Below are positions 10,574 through 22,113 of a stretch of 64,000 bases of DNA, one piece after another (within the stretch, counting starts at the first letter, position 1; every line of letters begins with the position of its first letter). Under the pieces are notes generated by a model. That model saw only the letters and a program-made list of their open reading frames with translations, did no database searches and was not told the origin of the DNA. The translations under genes and the position numbers were made by a program. The stretch is from Kappaphycus alvarezii. Its lineage: Eukaryota > Rhodophyta > Florideophyceae > Gigartinales > Solieriaceae. The stretch lies in contig NADL03000629.1 in NCBI GenBank assembly GCA_002205965.3, positions 372,001 to 436,000 on the forward strand, read 5' to 3'.

Positions 10574-11092
10574 ATGGTATCTGAAAGCGTACACCTCACT
10601 GTAAAGCACTATAAATATATCAAGGATGTAATTAGTTTCGATTTTTGTAATATAGAAGTAATATTAGATACATTTCCGGTGCCTTTCGACATTGAGCTTG
10701 AAGCTACGGATCATTTCGATTCGCAACATGAAAATGCTATGCCAGAAAGGACTAAAATTCCGAGCTATAATGCAGTGACAAGATTAAAGTTCATGATTAT
10801 CAATCATTGCTTACCAACCAGTTTGGTCACTGCAGTTAATAACCCAGAAGAATCTCTCGAAGTACTCCGGAATGCGGAAGATCGAATACATTTCGCCGTG
10901 CTTAGTGAAGGCGAGAGTGACTTACAGGGAAACTTCAATGAAGATGGTGTCGAGCAATATCTCCCACAAACCACTGGTACAAATGATAAAGAAATTATTG
11001 GAGAAAAACAGGGAAAGGTTCCTGTTGGCATTGTTCTTCCCACCTCTTGGGCTCATTATCATGTCTTCAATCTAGTTCTGAAGACAATGTAA
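10574..11092 (+). CDS. Hypothetical protein, 172 residues
   Basis: Starts at ATG 10574 and runs to TAA at 11090-11092. The sequence is soluble, mildly acidic and without low complexity (NIEVILDTFPVPFDIELEA, NNPEESLEVLRNAEDRIHF, LPTSWAHYHVFNLVLKTM). No signal peptide, membrane helix or catalytic motif is evident. Base composition matches the ORFs on either side, suggesting a common origin. The micro-retroposon at 11282-11332 lies just downstream. Real coding is plausible but unproven. Confidence 0.35.
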   Translation: MVSESVHLTVKHYKYIKDVISFDFCNIEVILDTFPVPFDIELEATDHFDSQHENAMPERTKIPSYNAVTRLKFMIINHCLPTSLVTAVNNPEESLEVLRNAEDRIHFAVLSEGESDLQGNFNEDGVEQYLPQTTGTNDKEIIGEKQGKVPVGIVLPTSWAHYHVFNLVLKTM

Positions 11093-11281
11093 CTTGTGTC
11101 TTTGCTGAACCTTTAGAGTGGAGCTTCATATTCGTGACAATTTCTTGTCCATGGTGTCTGAATTCATCGTAAAAAACACATTTGATGGCTATAAGTCATG
11201 ATTAATTCTTGGGAAAACTCGGACGACACATGGTAGTCAGACCCGAACAACATCTGAAACCGTAGAAGTACCTCAACAGTC

Positions 11282-11332
11282 GGGGGAAAGTTTGGGTGTT
11301 TTATTCTTGTACGATATATCCGATCTATCCCA
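11282..11332 (-). mobile_element. 51-bp micro-retroposon with 8-bp target duplication
   Basis: CAACAGTC is repeated exactly at 11274-11281 and 11333-11340 and encloses 51 bp. Read on the minus strand, the insert ends in an A-rich then C-rich terminus (AAAACACCCAAACTTTCCCC). That end resembles the constant end of the insertions at 30.9, 34.0, 46.9 and 48.6 kb. The internal part matches 6073-6120. Confidence 0.65.
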
Positions 11333-11455
11333 CAACAGTCCAACTATATCGATGTGGGAACTTCAAAATAATTACCAAGTGTATTGAGTTCATTGCATGT
11401 CAGAGTATCCACTTCTCAGGGGAAGGGAGTATGCAAGGACTAATCTCAACAAGAT

Positions 11456-11887
11456 ATGAATATGGAGTCATTATTCAATCCTGGTGATATATGCACCGTA
11501 TATATTCCATCACGTCTTGGCCAACATGTAAGTGCCGCAAAAAGGGATCGCACCTCGGATATTGTCGATATCATATGCCATGATTCTGAAGATGTGAGCA
11601 GGATCACCATAACAAAAACAAACGTGGTTTCGTGTACATGCAATCAAGGCGAAAATTGCGTTTCTTTACCAAGAGATATTAATGTTTACTCGTATAATGA
11701 GATTATCTTAGATTCTTTCGTGCGCAAATCGTATTCGAAGTTAAACAAGTACTCATCCGAATCACAAGCTGAACGATATTTGGAGTCAGGCCAGGAGGAT
11801 GAACTTCTGCACCCTGTAAAATTGGCAAACCTTACGTTATCTGTCGTCTTTTGCGATACTGTGACGAACTTAATCCATCCTCGGTGA
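11456..11887 (+). CDS. Hypothetical protein, 143 residues
   Basis: Runs from ATG 11456 to TGA. The N-terminal third (FNPGDICTVYIPSRLGQHV, AAKRDRTSDIVDIICHD, SRITITKTNVVSC) has the look of a small beta-barrel domain seen at the C-terminus of some transposon proteins, where GD-x-V-x-V-x-IP is followed by a D-R-x-x-T/S motif. That resemblance is weak and from memory. The C-terminal half is Ser/Glu-rich. If it is transposon-derived, the whole 9.6-11.9 kb block could be a degraded element. Confidence 0.35.
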   Translation: MNMESLFNPGDICTVYIPSRLGQHVSAAKRDRTSDIVDIICHDSEDVSRITITKTNVVSCTCNQGENCVSLPRDINVYSYNEIILDSFVRKSYSKLNKYSSESQAERYLESGQEDELLHPVKLANLTLSVVFCDTVTNLIHPR

Positions 11888-12413
11888 TGTAACCGCAAGG
11901 TTCTGCTTGTGGTGTATATATGTTGCCTCTGTGTTTTCTATCAGAAGTACGTCGAAGTAACAAATCTGTTCAATTAATATCTCTCACACCCCTAGTAGTA
12001 TCCAATAACTGTGGTACCTCTTTCATTATTGATGATATAGTTAATGTTACCGTTAGCAGTATCGACATTTTCCTTCCGAATGGTGCTCCATGCAAAATCT
12101 TTTTGAGTATCGTTGCGTTGGTGACTACCCTGAAGCGGCAGGCACAATTTATAATCTAGGTCACAAAGCCAGTTTTCATATCACATTATGCATTTTTTGA
12201 AGGTTACTGATATAATGAAAATTTTGGATATTATTTGGCATGCTGCGCTTGTTGCGCTGGCATGCTGTGCTGTCACTGTACTTACAATTTTATTTTCAAT
12301 TATTTTGGAGGGGGCTTTGCGCCGTACTGTAGCGGTGCCAATAGGGCACATAGGTACTGTATTGGTGCTATGAATTGTGAGGGTTGAAAACTCTATATAA
12401 GGGGACGGAAAAT

Positions 12414-12581
12414 ATGGATCAGGTGATCCCGACTCTGCAACCAGATGGGGCCGTCCTCAGTGGTCTAGATATTTCCCAGGAGGCAATGGAGAATTCTAAG
12501 CCGTTCGAGGATATTTCTGTGGACTGCCTGGGTGGAATGGATATTTTGGGGGAATTGTTTGGCTCTGATCTAGACGACTAA
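12414..12581 (+). CDS. Small acidic protein, end of repeat-family ORF
   Basis: First ATG at 12414 gives 55 residues beginning MDQVIPTLQPDG. The C-terminus KPFEDISVDCLGG and MDILGELFGSDLDD corresponds to DPFNRTLRDYLGD and IDILEGSFRSDLKT at 54.2-54.3 kb. It also matches, more loosely, the DLEDRDVEE and NLEDEDFEE ends at 44.1 and 44.9 kb. A TATATAA at 12394-12400 is only 14 bp upstream, too close to serve this ATG as a promoter. Conservation of the acidic end across copies suggests a real ORF in the parent element; function unknown. Confidence 0.35.
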   Translation: MDQVIPTLQPDGAVLSGLDISQEAMENSKPFEDISVDCLGGMDILGELFGSDLDD

Positions 12582-12713
12582 GATATTTAGGAAGGAATCT
12601 AGATATTTATCCTGATGGTATGTGCTGTTAGTCTTTCTCGTTCACACGATTTCATTTGATGCATTTATGGTTCTTAATATGTTTCTTTGAGATTTTAGGG
12701 GTAGCCTAAAGTC

Positions 12714-12720
12714 TATATAA
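12714..12720 (+). promoter_or_regulatory. TATA-like box in repeat copy 1
   Basis: TATATAA in the context GTCTATATAAGCTGAGTAAA. The equivalent position is TCTATAAAAGCTAAG at 44.21 kb and CCTTATAAGCTACTT at 45.02 kb. Retention of a TATA-like word with the following AAGCT in diverged copies supports a core promoter of the repeat family. Confidence 0.5.
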
Positions 12721-12950
12721 GCTGAGTAAACTGCTTCCTCCTTATGAGATCAAGCAAGTTGGCAGACAACTTCAAGCCAAGTCCCGAGTAGTAGGAAGTT
12801 GAGAGTGAACTTCAGACCCAAGAAAACGTTTTCTTACGCTGGTCGCAGAGCGTAGGTGGTAGACCCTGCCCCTTTTTTACTTGCTTGTAATTCTCTTCTA
12901 TAAAAACTCCCTTTTTGTTCGTTCAACAATACCATGGTAGCACTTTTGTC

Positions 12951-15900
12951 GCTTGCAACACCTTCTTCTCACGGTCATTGGTTCTGAGGATCTCTTCCCC
13001 CGCCGATTTATCCCTATAAGTTACCAAAGAAGATTTCAACTGCCACACGATACGGGCACACAACATCCATTTCTTCAATACACTCATCCTCCTTACGTAA
13101 CGCTGCTAGCCATGAAGTACTTCGAAAAAGCTACATACCATCTCAGAACTTTAATTATCTTGGGATGAAAAGTAGTTACCAGGTATCAGTATCCAACTTC
13201 CCTTTACTTCAGCTACACAACCGCATCCATGGGATGAGTGAAAATATAACCATTAACGATAGAAAAATTCCGATTTTCCCTAGAATATTTGGTCCGTATA
13301 GATCAAATTTTGGTAGCTCCAGCTCATCTTTTGTCCGGTTTTGTTCAAAGCATTCCTTCATGTACGTATGGAGTACTCTAGACTGCTGATTTTAGAAAAA
13401 TGGCTAATATTGCTGTCGTTGATGCTTTGAGACGAAATGGGCATGTTTATCAGATGCTTGTTTTCAACGAGAAAAAAAAACTTTTTGGACAGTATGATAC
13501 TCTCAGGTATGTTCTCAATTCTCACTGTCTCCATTCCAGTTTATTAACAGTTAAAAGCATCTTATGAGAGTTGTATCATCAGAAAATGTGTTTCAGCAAT
13601 GAATACATTGCAATGTTTGGCTGGGTTCACCTATAGCTGGTCAGAGATAGAAGTATATGGTTAGGCTTACTCAGAGTTTGTGTCTGGAGCATCATGATTA
13701 TGATTAATTTCGGAACTTAGTACTAGGTCCAAGACATATGTGCGAGACGTCCATAGTTTATCCAAGGAATCAAAATACGCTATGTCTATTCTGGACAGGC
13801 CGAGCTTCACCAAACCCTTGAGTTATATGATTTCACAATTCCCGCTATGGAGCATCGTAGGAAGTTCATGAGCTTCTCTGAGGCAAAAAACCAACCTCTG
13901 AAACATTGCATCGCAAAAAAACCACCACCAAGCTCACATTCCGGCATTGTAACACTGCTTTTTACAGATTAGTTGTGTCGGGTAGCAGCGCTATAATCTA
14001 AAGTAACAGATAACATTGCAAAAACCTCTCAATATTGAGTAGCGCTGAGAGAAATCCTGCTCGGTAACGATATAGACCTGAGAGCTGGACGTGATTTAAA
14101 CGATGGGGTTGAAAAGCGGATATGATAATCACGAATATTCTCAAGACATCATTAGTTAAACGGTGGGCGAACGATATCCGTACGATATCATTTCGATTCC
14201 AATTATCGAATGTGTGGATGAGGAAAAAGGAATTCAACTAGTGTACCATACACTAATGAAGTATTGTGCGGAACTGTACCTTTGTCGTATATCGTACGAT
14301 ATTCCTCGGAAATTTACGAAGAAAAATCCCCGAAAATATATGCAAGATTGGAATGAATTTTCTACATGGAGGCTGGAAGTTACCGTCGAACAAAAGATGG
14401 CCGACCTATAGTAAGAAATATGGACTAAGCATCCTATCTTAAGACTGCGCACTACAGATTATTCTCAAAAGAGAGGATATTCAAATTCTTTATCGTTCCT
14501 AAGAACTAGATAAACCTTTTGGATGTGCAAGCTGAATAATTAGCACAATATTTCTCCTGTGAAGAGGAATGAGGAACTGGTTTGTTTTGCGTCGAGTGCA
14601 ATGTTCAGGACAGCGACAATGTTCAAATACCTGGCTGATCGGTAAGTACTGACCAGATTCAAATGGTGACTATGTGCGATAGTGCGAGAAGGGTTTCACT
14701 TTACCATTGTTGCAGCTATTATAGGAATGGAGGAAATACTGACAATTGCTGTCACCTTGAATCAGATTTGTCGTTGAAACGCGCAAGTTAGGTGCTTGGA
14801 GGCGGTTTGATGTTTGCCTACCAAAGACGTAATCGATATCCTCCAAGAATATAGTAGATTCAAGCCTTGTAGAAATGATTTTCCTTGTCTTCACATGGGT
14901 TGACGTCGTGGTACCACGATGAGTTAATCATCTAAAACCGATCTTCCAGATAAACGTTTTACACATTGATAATAACTCCTTAAAGTTATACTCCCTTACA
15001 AAACAGCAAAATGTATACGCAGAACTACATAAATTAATAAAAATATTCATTTACAGTAGGAGATGTAGATTGTTTGAACCATCCCTACAGAGTAAGGTTT
15101 TCATTTTGCAATCTCATTGGACGTTGATTGTGAGCCAATATCTTCTTAATCGCTTTTATCAGTCATAATTACAGATGGAATATTTTGAGCCATCGGTATG
15201 TCATCGAGGAAATTCTAGCGAAAAATTGAATGGAATGTAAAGACGGTATTTTTTGAAAATTGTCAAACCAACTTTTCGATGGTATTTGTAATTAGCATAA
15301 CGGCACAGGTCTACCAACTCAAACCCTCTCGCTGCCCTCTTATCCTCAATCACATTTGTTTGATGATATCAACCGGGGTCTTAACGCACTCCCTCACTCA
15401 TTGAGATGTAATTTTATCCCATAAGGGATGTGTCAAAACAATTGTAGCACTTTGTTAAATGTCAAAAATTTTGTAACAGGTCAATATCAAGCTTTATGGA
15501 ATAGTCCTCATCTTTCTTCATTACCCGTACGGGAGAAAGTTGACCTCGGCGATTAACACTTGTTCACTATCAACCGACACAGAAATCAAGGACAACAACA
15601 TAAGAAAGCCCTGGGTGTATATCGATGCATTTATACAAAAATCTAGCCTCGTTGATCTCTATCCCGCGTAAGGGAGAAACTATCACTTTTTGGAATATCT
15701 TTCTTGATTAGCGGTAATCAAGAATGATGGGCGCAATGAATTCGTAAGGGGAACGATCATAGGTCTACGATTGTCGTGTATCTATACTTTTTTTGATGTG
15801 GGCACTGGTAAAGGGTGAAATCTTTGAGCTAAAAGGGATTATCAAGAAATTTCCAGCTGACATGTGCTTTGATTGCAGTGCAGTCGCAGGTCCCCACTCC

Positions 15901-16600
15901 CACAAGGGATAGGGATCACTTTTTGTAATATTAATCTGGCCTAAAAAGTATTCAAACTGATGTAGCTACGTCCAGTACTGCTAAGAGATGCCTACAGGTT
16001 TCGCGCGGTTTTGTGAAACATGTTGAAGTACACAACTGTTTTCTTTATAGTACAGATTAAGATCTTATCAAACAGCTTGTTTATCACGCTGTGTGTTTGT
16101 GGCATCACTTGATGTAACCTATGACAGTTTTAGTATGCTATGATTATTACTTGGTTACAGTTTCCACAGCGACAAGCCTCGCATTCAGTACTGGTTGGGA
16201 TCATGTTGGCAAGCCAATTAAGCCATGTTAATGATTTTGTAGCGATTACCGTGCGACGAAGATCTTGCGAATATTTGAAACTCTTCATTCACGGCTTTTT
16301 GTATGGTATGGAATTGGTTCTCATTTGAGGTAAGTCAGTAATTGGTTTTCCCACCAGTTGTGGGTTGTGTTTTCATTATGTGGATCATAGTGGCCGGTGT
16401 CCTGTGCCCAAAAATTTGAGATACGAGAGCCACGTACAGTACTATCATGGCTCTGAGCCACAAGTGGCGCGCATGCACACAACAGTACAGTAGAGGCGCC
16501 TCAAAACAGGCAAATAGGAGGTTCTAGCGGCTACTGTTCATATTTTGCTAGGACTTTAGTACCAATTTGTACGTTTTAGAAATTGCAAATCTCTATATAA
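12951..16600. other. Unassigned region, small ORFs
   Basis: Plus-strand ORFs at 12953-13168, 13165-13389, 13400-13567 (MANIAVVDALRRNGHVYQML) and 14163-14411 have no recognisable family. The third contains CTCAG|GTATGT at 13506/13507, a donor-like site without a convincing acceptor. From 15410 to 15920 short CCC-n-GGG palindromes recur (near 15418, 15526, 15663 and 15897). Two of them are followed by similar text ending in ATCACTTTTTG. I see no gene from 14.9 to 16.1 kb. Confidence 0.25.
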
Positions 16601-16734
16601 AGGATGTTCGACTAGTAGGTGAGCCGCGACCGGCCGACCACAAACAGAACCACCCAAACCCAACACACCACCTCTCCACCACCACAAAAACCACGTTGCC
16701 CTGTCCTGTCTTCTGTCCTCAGAGCAGTGGCGTC

Positions 16735-16928
16735 CCTTGTCTCTTTGGACTTCATGTGTTCATTCCAAAGTTCAAAAGGATGGTACCCATTATGCTGCAG
16801 GTCTCTCTTCTCTTTAGACTTTCGGTGCTTAGCCGAAGTTCAAGGGGGTAATACTCTTAGTGACTGCTAAAATTTAAACCCTAACTAAGAAAACAGCAGA
16901 AAAACAAAACAAAAGAAAACAGAAAAAC

Positions 16929-16961
<33 letters not shown>

Positions 16962-17070
16962 AAAAATAAGAAAATAAAAAAAGAAAAAAAAAAAAAAAAA
17001 AAAAAGAAGAAAAGAAAAAAGAAAAAAAAAGAAAAAAAGAAAAAAAGAAAAAGAATAAATAAAATTTGAA
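16735..17070 (+). repeat. Two-hairpin repeat with A-rich tail, copy 1
   Basis: Two ~70-bp units lie in tandem. Unit 1 starts CTCTTTGGACTTCATG (about 16739) and folds via CTTTGGA with TCCAAAG. Unit 2 starts CTCTTTAGACTTTCGG (about 16809) and folds with CCGAAGT. Each is followed by GTTCAA and a G-rich run. The same two-unit arrangement is at 51805-51960. A 190-base stretch made almost only of A with some G (about 16881-17070) follows, like the tail of a retroposed transcript. C/A-rich leader sequence precedes both copies. Confidence 0.55.
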
Positions 17071-17099
17071 GCCCTCAAATTAAGGAGCAAGAAAACAGG

Positions 17100-18720
17100 A
17101 CCTCTTCAAGTGTCTATCAAATCACCATCAGTAGTTTTCTCACTAGTTGCGAATATGAAGTTTGAGCTTAATAGTCTTCATTTCAAACTATACCCTTGAA
17201 GCTCGTTTTCACCGTTTTCATAGAGTAACATAACAAAAGTATTAGGTTTATATATGCACATTGAAATATCTTTATATACTTTGGTGATCCCATGTACGCT
17301 TATTCGCGTGTAGTAAAGAATGGGCTACTACGTAGTGTAAATATATACACCGCTAAAGTCTTGATCGAAGTAAAACAATCTTCACTATTCCGCAATATAT
17401 ACCTTTTTTGTAGATAGCCATCGTTATTGTCAGCAATCTTCATTGATGAGTCCAGATGCTTCACATAAAATGCCACCATCCGTTGAAAAACGCTTTTACA
17501 AGCTCCAAAATGGCTGAAACAGTTGTATATAAATAATTATATCCAATGTAAGAGTTGTTGATAGAAATAGTTACATCTAACGCTGAAGATGATTTGTTTT
17601 AACTACAGAAGTAGTATACTGAGGCAGGAAACATTACGTATAATGCCCAAGTAATTTGATGTTCTTCAATGATGAGTTCATACGTGTAAAGGATATGAAA
17701 ATTCTGTTTGACAGTAATATGTATAATACATGTCCCGTGATGATTTTTGCGCAACAGATTATTATGTCGCTTTGGCGGTACATTAAAATGAGGATTATGA
17801 AATAAAAAAATGACAAGCTCTTTTTCGTCCGGGAACGTTTTGCAAGTGTATGGTACCGTCATGGACCAATACAAAATAACTTTTTCAATTGATTGGGGAA
17901 TCAAAATTAATTACTTTGCCCTTGCAAAAAAATAATTACATATTCGCACGCTTATCCAACCGTGACATCCCTTAGAGCCGTCGTATTGAAGGGTTTATCT
18001 GTGTTACTCTCAGGGCACTTTCAGGATGTAAGTTGGCGCCTCAATTACGGAAATTTGGTATACCTGATGATGTCTGATGTGTCGCCTTAGCGACATACAG
18101 CCGTTATTGTAATTAATTGACCATTGAACGGTAGCCCCAACGTCAGACCGTTTGTTTCTCACTAGGCCGAAATCATCCGAGTCTTCTGTGCTCGCACGAG
18201 CAGAACCGTGTGTTGTAGTCCTTCATACCCAACCAATACCACTGTGTTACCCTATCGACACAGCTGCTGTGCCATCCACTGATATCAAGTGAAGTATGGC
18301 TGCAATTAATGCGCTGATCCTGATTTTCAGAATCAGATCGCGCATGAAATCTACTCCTTGGACATAAAGTATCTGGTTGAAAAGACACTAACAGGAAATG
18401 GAATCGACCCAACTGCAATTAACCTGCTTCTTTCTTTCGCATACGCCGACATTCTCGTTGATGCAATTGAACATGGGCGCTTGTTTGGGTTGTCTACTGT
18501 TCTGTTTAGCCAGAATATATTTTTATTCTAGACCAAGATCGAAAACATTTTGCCAAAACAGTAAATTTGACTCTCGATGATGGCGCATTGGAAAATTTTA
18601 GTGTTGTCGTGAGCTCTACTCGCGAAGGTAATCTATCGAGAATCAACTAGAAAGTGGTTTGCACGTATCAAAAACTACGGATTGCGGAGTACTATACACT
18701 ATGCTATCTTGTCTAATGAA
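17100..18720. other. No recognised gene
   Basis: AT-rich with short ORFs only. A dyad GTGTCGCCTTAGCGACAT near 18079-18096 belongs to the motif family also seen near 20.7 and 25.0 kb. Confidence 0.3.
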
Positions 18721-18726
18721 AAATAG

Positions 18727-19251
18727 AGTAAATGGAAGAATGCTGAAATCTCGTTCAGTGATGTAAACGCGGCCATTGAGAAACTGGAGACTCAGTTCAG
18801 GGACCGCCAAAGAAAAGCAGCACCAAAAAGAGAGCAGCAAAAAAAAAATGTGTCGGTTGGAGAGAGCCAAACATCGTCATTTGCATTTCGATTGAAGAGA
18901 ATTGCACGCACTATGATGTCTTTAGGTTCAATATCTCCTGGGTTTTACCTACTCTTTTTTCATATTATTTGCGTTTTTTTAGGTTGTTTCTTGTTTATAG
19001 AGGGAATCGAGGTATGGGCTGATTCGGTCGGAATTGATTTTCAAGGAAGGTTCGGAAAAGAATTAATTAGAGGCTGCGTTCAATATTTGGCGTATCAGCT
19101 ACTAGATTGTGATCCTCTGTTTGTTGTCGAAGGTACTGTCAAAATTGGAAAGAGAAGTGCAGTACCTGCTGACTTTTTCGAAGACAGGACACAGTTATGG
19201 ATGAGGCATTTGGTTCTGCGAGGCGCCCATGGAACTTCTTCTACCACGTAG
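18727..19251 (+). CDS. Hypothetical protein with coiled-coil and hydrophobic segment
   Basis: The frame is open from just after a TAG at 18724 to a TAG at 19249. The N-terminal part (VNAAIEKLETQFRDRQRKA then KREQQKK) is charged and could form a coiled coil. A hydrophobic run of about 20 residues (FYLLFFHIICVFLGCFLFIE) follows, then a soluble part (QGRFGKELIRGCVQYLAYQ, DRTQLWMRHLVLRG). The hydrophobic run ends at TTTTTTTAG|G, so it may instead be the 3' end of an intron read through. No family recognised. Confidence 0.3.
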   Translation, partial: SKWKNAEISFSDVNAAIEKLETQFRDRQRKAAPKREQQKKNVSVGESQTSSFAFRLKRIARTMMSLGSISPGFYLLFFHIICVFLGCFLFIEGIEVWADSVGIDFQGRFGKELIRGCVQYLAYQLLDCDPLFVVEGTVKIGKRSAVPADFFEDRTQLWMRHLVLRGAHGTSSTT

Positions 19252-19387
19252 GCTCCCCAATTCGGAAAAAGAAGTAGAAAATTTTGCAATGTCCATTTAT
19301 GAATCTGTAAGCCTAGGTCAGTAAGGTAACACGTGGAAGTATTTCAGAGATAAAGCAAGGTTTGTAGAGTTATCCTCAAGTCGCGGC

Positions 19388-19738
19388 TTGCCGACGGCAA
19401 TTCGTTCGATTGCGCAACTTCTTCTATCTGTTATCTGCAGGGAATCAGCAATTACTGCTATGGAGATGGAGTGTTCTGAGCTTTTCTCACAATTGCAGGA
19501 GGGGGAGTATATCGCTGTTTCTGCATTGAAAGAAGAAGGGGAAGAATCAAATATCGTTTTGAATACAATTTTTGCCGGTTACAGCGAGAAAAGTAGGTTT
19601 AACTGTCATTTACAATGTCACGCAGCTTTCGTGCGGAAGTTGTGGTCGCAGATCGAGAGGCCTGGCTTGTTGCTGGAGGAATTGTACCGCTTTCATGTTA
19701 CTTTTTTGGAACAGGAGGTTCCATATGGAGAACATTAA
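19388..19738 (+). CDS. Hypothetical protein, about 116 residues
   Basis: Open on the plus strand just downstream of the previous ORF but in a different frame. It is alpha-helical in character (IRSIAQLLLSVICRESAIT, MECSELFSQLQEGEY, FVRKLWSQIERPGLLLEELY). The two could be parts of one decayed or spliced gene. No motif identified. First in-frame ATG gives MEMECSELF at about 19460. Confidence 0.25.
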   Translation: MPTAIRSIAQLLLSVICRESAITAMEMECSELFSQLQEGEYIAVSALKEEGEESNIVLNTIFAGYSEKSRFNCHLQCHAAFVRKLWSQIERPGLLLEELYRFHVTFLEQEVPYGEH

Positions 19739-19739
19739 G

Positions 19740-22110
19740 AGTGGTACCCATCAAGTGAAATGTATGTTCATTGCATAAGGTAGCTCCGACTCTCGCGCAG
19801 GTTCTTACTGTATTTCATCAAGTGTGTGACGACATTTTTGCCAACCTTCCGTTGTATTCCATGGTCGATATAATGGAATCAGCAAAGAAGTCAAAGATAA
19901 AGTCTAAGTTCTAAGTTCGATACTATCTGCGAAAAGCTTCGTTTTTAATAAGTAAGGGGAGCGCAGCCGCAAGCGGCGAAAAGATGAGGCCGAGAAAGTC
20001 GATGCCGGGTGTGAGTTTAATATTGGAGCAAGCCCAGAGCCATTTTCACGTTGCCGGATGATTACAAGTAATGACTGTATTGCTCAAGTAGAAACAGACC
20101 TACACAGGATGAAGTTATATCGATAGAGACCCAAGAACAGGACGCAACAGCAGAGTTGGGGCCAGAAGGAGTGCTTCAGACGACACAGGCGGATCAGCCG
20201 CAAGAATATAGAGAAAGACAATTTGTATGCCGGTTTATTAGGTGTAGTTTGATGTCACGCTGTCGATGATATTGGGATTGTTTGCTTGATTATTGAATCA
20301 GAGGAGCTTCCTGAGGTTTTCAAGTTCTCAAATGCGCACGAACAAGGAAAAGAGGACAACTAAAGGGAGAAGCAGAAACAGAAATAGAGGGGCAAAGATT
20401 GGGCTCCCCCCCTGATGAGGAGGATAGCAAAGTGATTAGTAGCTTGAGCTCAATTTTGAAGACTTGGTGAGTCATGATACTTGTTGAATATGTGACAGTC
20501 TCCAAATAAATAAAGGTTTTATTGTTTGTGGTAGGTTATTTTGTCAATTCCAAGACATTAAGTTGACCTGAGTGTGTCTGGCCAATGTTATAGGATGGCG
20601 ATACATCAGAAATTGTGTGCCACCCTCAGAGTGCATGAGGCTCATGCAATAGGCGCTAATATTTTTATTTTCTGGCAGTTCGACAAAGGATAAATTGAGT
20701 GGACCCAGCGACACAATACTTTTGTTTACTTTTGTTGGCAGTGCCTCACGGAATAAATTTTGTCGCCCCGGTGACACATACATGTGTTATTTGTTCGACA
20801 AAGGATAAATCGTGTCGACCCAGAGACAAATTTCACTTCTTTTTCTTCACAATGATCAATTTATACCCTTAACTAACCAAAAACATCTGAATTACAACTC
20901 TCACTCCAACTATGAGAGTGATTCTTAGAGTACTTCACTTCCCCCCCATACTGAGACCAATATTTTCCTCACCCTCGTTTTGCAGCAACCCTCTTTAAAA
21001 AAGACACCCTGGTATATGCATCCAACAAACATCCCTCCACAACACCGCGTACCTCAACGATCTTCTTCCACACTCCACCATGTCGACATGCACTCCCCAT
21101 GATGGCTTCTTCATAAGCCTCCAAAAATTTCACCGCATACCATCTTTATCCAAACAGATCCTCATGTACATGTCTGAACTGTGTGGGCTGTACAATAGTG
21201 GACCACTGCTGCCCTTGACGATCACCGGACTTGTACATAGCTGACCTATTCAATTGTACAATTGAGATCAATATTGTGGAACGGGTATATGATTTGTTAG
21301 CAGTGATGAATTTGCATTGTTTAAGGTACCAGATTGGGTGTCTTAATCTCACCTCCCTCGATATTATACATATATGTTACCGTATCAACACAGTTATTGT
21401 ACTTCTCTTCATTCACGCAGTAATTCATGCAGTCTATACGTCATATTTTTTCTCTTCATCTGCTCGTAATCTCACCATATATCCAACCTCTCGAGCATAC
21501 CAATCCGCAAATGTGTTCATTGGGCCTGATCTGCTTTCTGTAGACAATAATCCACACCATTCCCCATCGCAATCAGGCTTCCTTCCTTAGTATCCACCAA
21601 TCTCAGCTGTTTATCTTATTGCGCCTGCGTCCAGCTGGTCTTGTAGAGTTTTCCTGTTTTTTCTACCGGAAAATGTCCTTTTAAGACCAAGAGAGAGAGT
21701 TTGATCAGGCCTTCGAAGACTTTGTGATCACCCAGCTAGCTGCCCAACTGAACATAACTTCCTCCAAGGCTCTTAATAGCAAAGACTTGTTCCTAATATA
21801 TGTAAAGAAACATAGCATTATGACGAGCGATAATGAGCCGTGGGAGAACACAAATAGGGACTGGAAAAAGCTCGCAAAGGGGTTCACTATAAGACAGGAT
21901 CGTATGGGGCGGTTCATGACTCGTATTCACTAGTGAAAGATCGGAAATGTAGAACTAGAAAAAAACCCCTCATCGGAAAGATTACTGCCCAAAAGCGCCC
22001 AGGGTTTGTCACTGCTCTTTGCAATGACTTCGGGACGTTATGTGCGGCAATTGTGGTTTGTTATTTACCGACCTTGCAGGTTTTTTTTTTCGAGGTGCTC
22101 ATTCTACTCA
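19740..22110. other. No recognised gene; holds direct repeats
   Basis: Apart from the repeat pair at 20678-20832, only short ORFs without motifs occur (for example 21231-21590 plus and 21724-21933 plus). Confidence 0.3.
20678..20832 (+). repeat. ~40-bp direct repeat pair with GTGTCG/CGACAC motifs
   Basis: GTTCGACAAAGGATAAAT occurs exactly at 20678-20695 and 20793-20810 (period 115 bp). In both, a variant of G-ACCCAG-GACA follows (TGGACCCAGCGACACA versus TCGACCCAGAGACAAA). Between them is TGTCGCCCCGGTGACACA. These share the GTGTCG/CGACAC words with 24.98-25.1 kb. Confidence 0.7.
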
Positions 22111-22113
22111 CTC

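Larger units (their letters stand above)
12384..12950 (+). repeat. Acidic-ORF/TATA repeat, copy 1
   Basis: One of four diverged copies (others near 43971-44480, 44776-45260 and 54190-54710). Each has an ORF end resembling LGGMDILGELFGSDLDD, then about 130 bp of T-rich spacer, and a TATA-like box (here 12714-12720). A conserved leader with AAGCAAGTTGGC and GTTGAGAGT follows, then a GTAGGTGGTAGACCCTGCCCC block, ending in TCGCTTGCAAC (12949-12959). The layout resembles an LTR that overlaps the end of a coding region. No TSD or paired LTR was identified. Confidence 0.55.

Noticed and set aside
13507..13550. Intron after MANIAVVDALRRNGH ORF
   Set aside because: Donor-like GTATGT is present but candidate introns would be 33-44 nt with no branch site, and no downstream exon is recognisable.
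16881..17090. Phe-rich minus ORF
   Set aside because: Translation of the A/G-rich tract; low complexity only.
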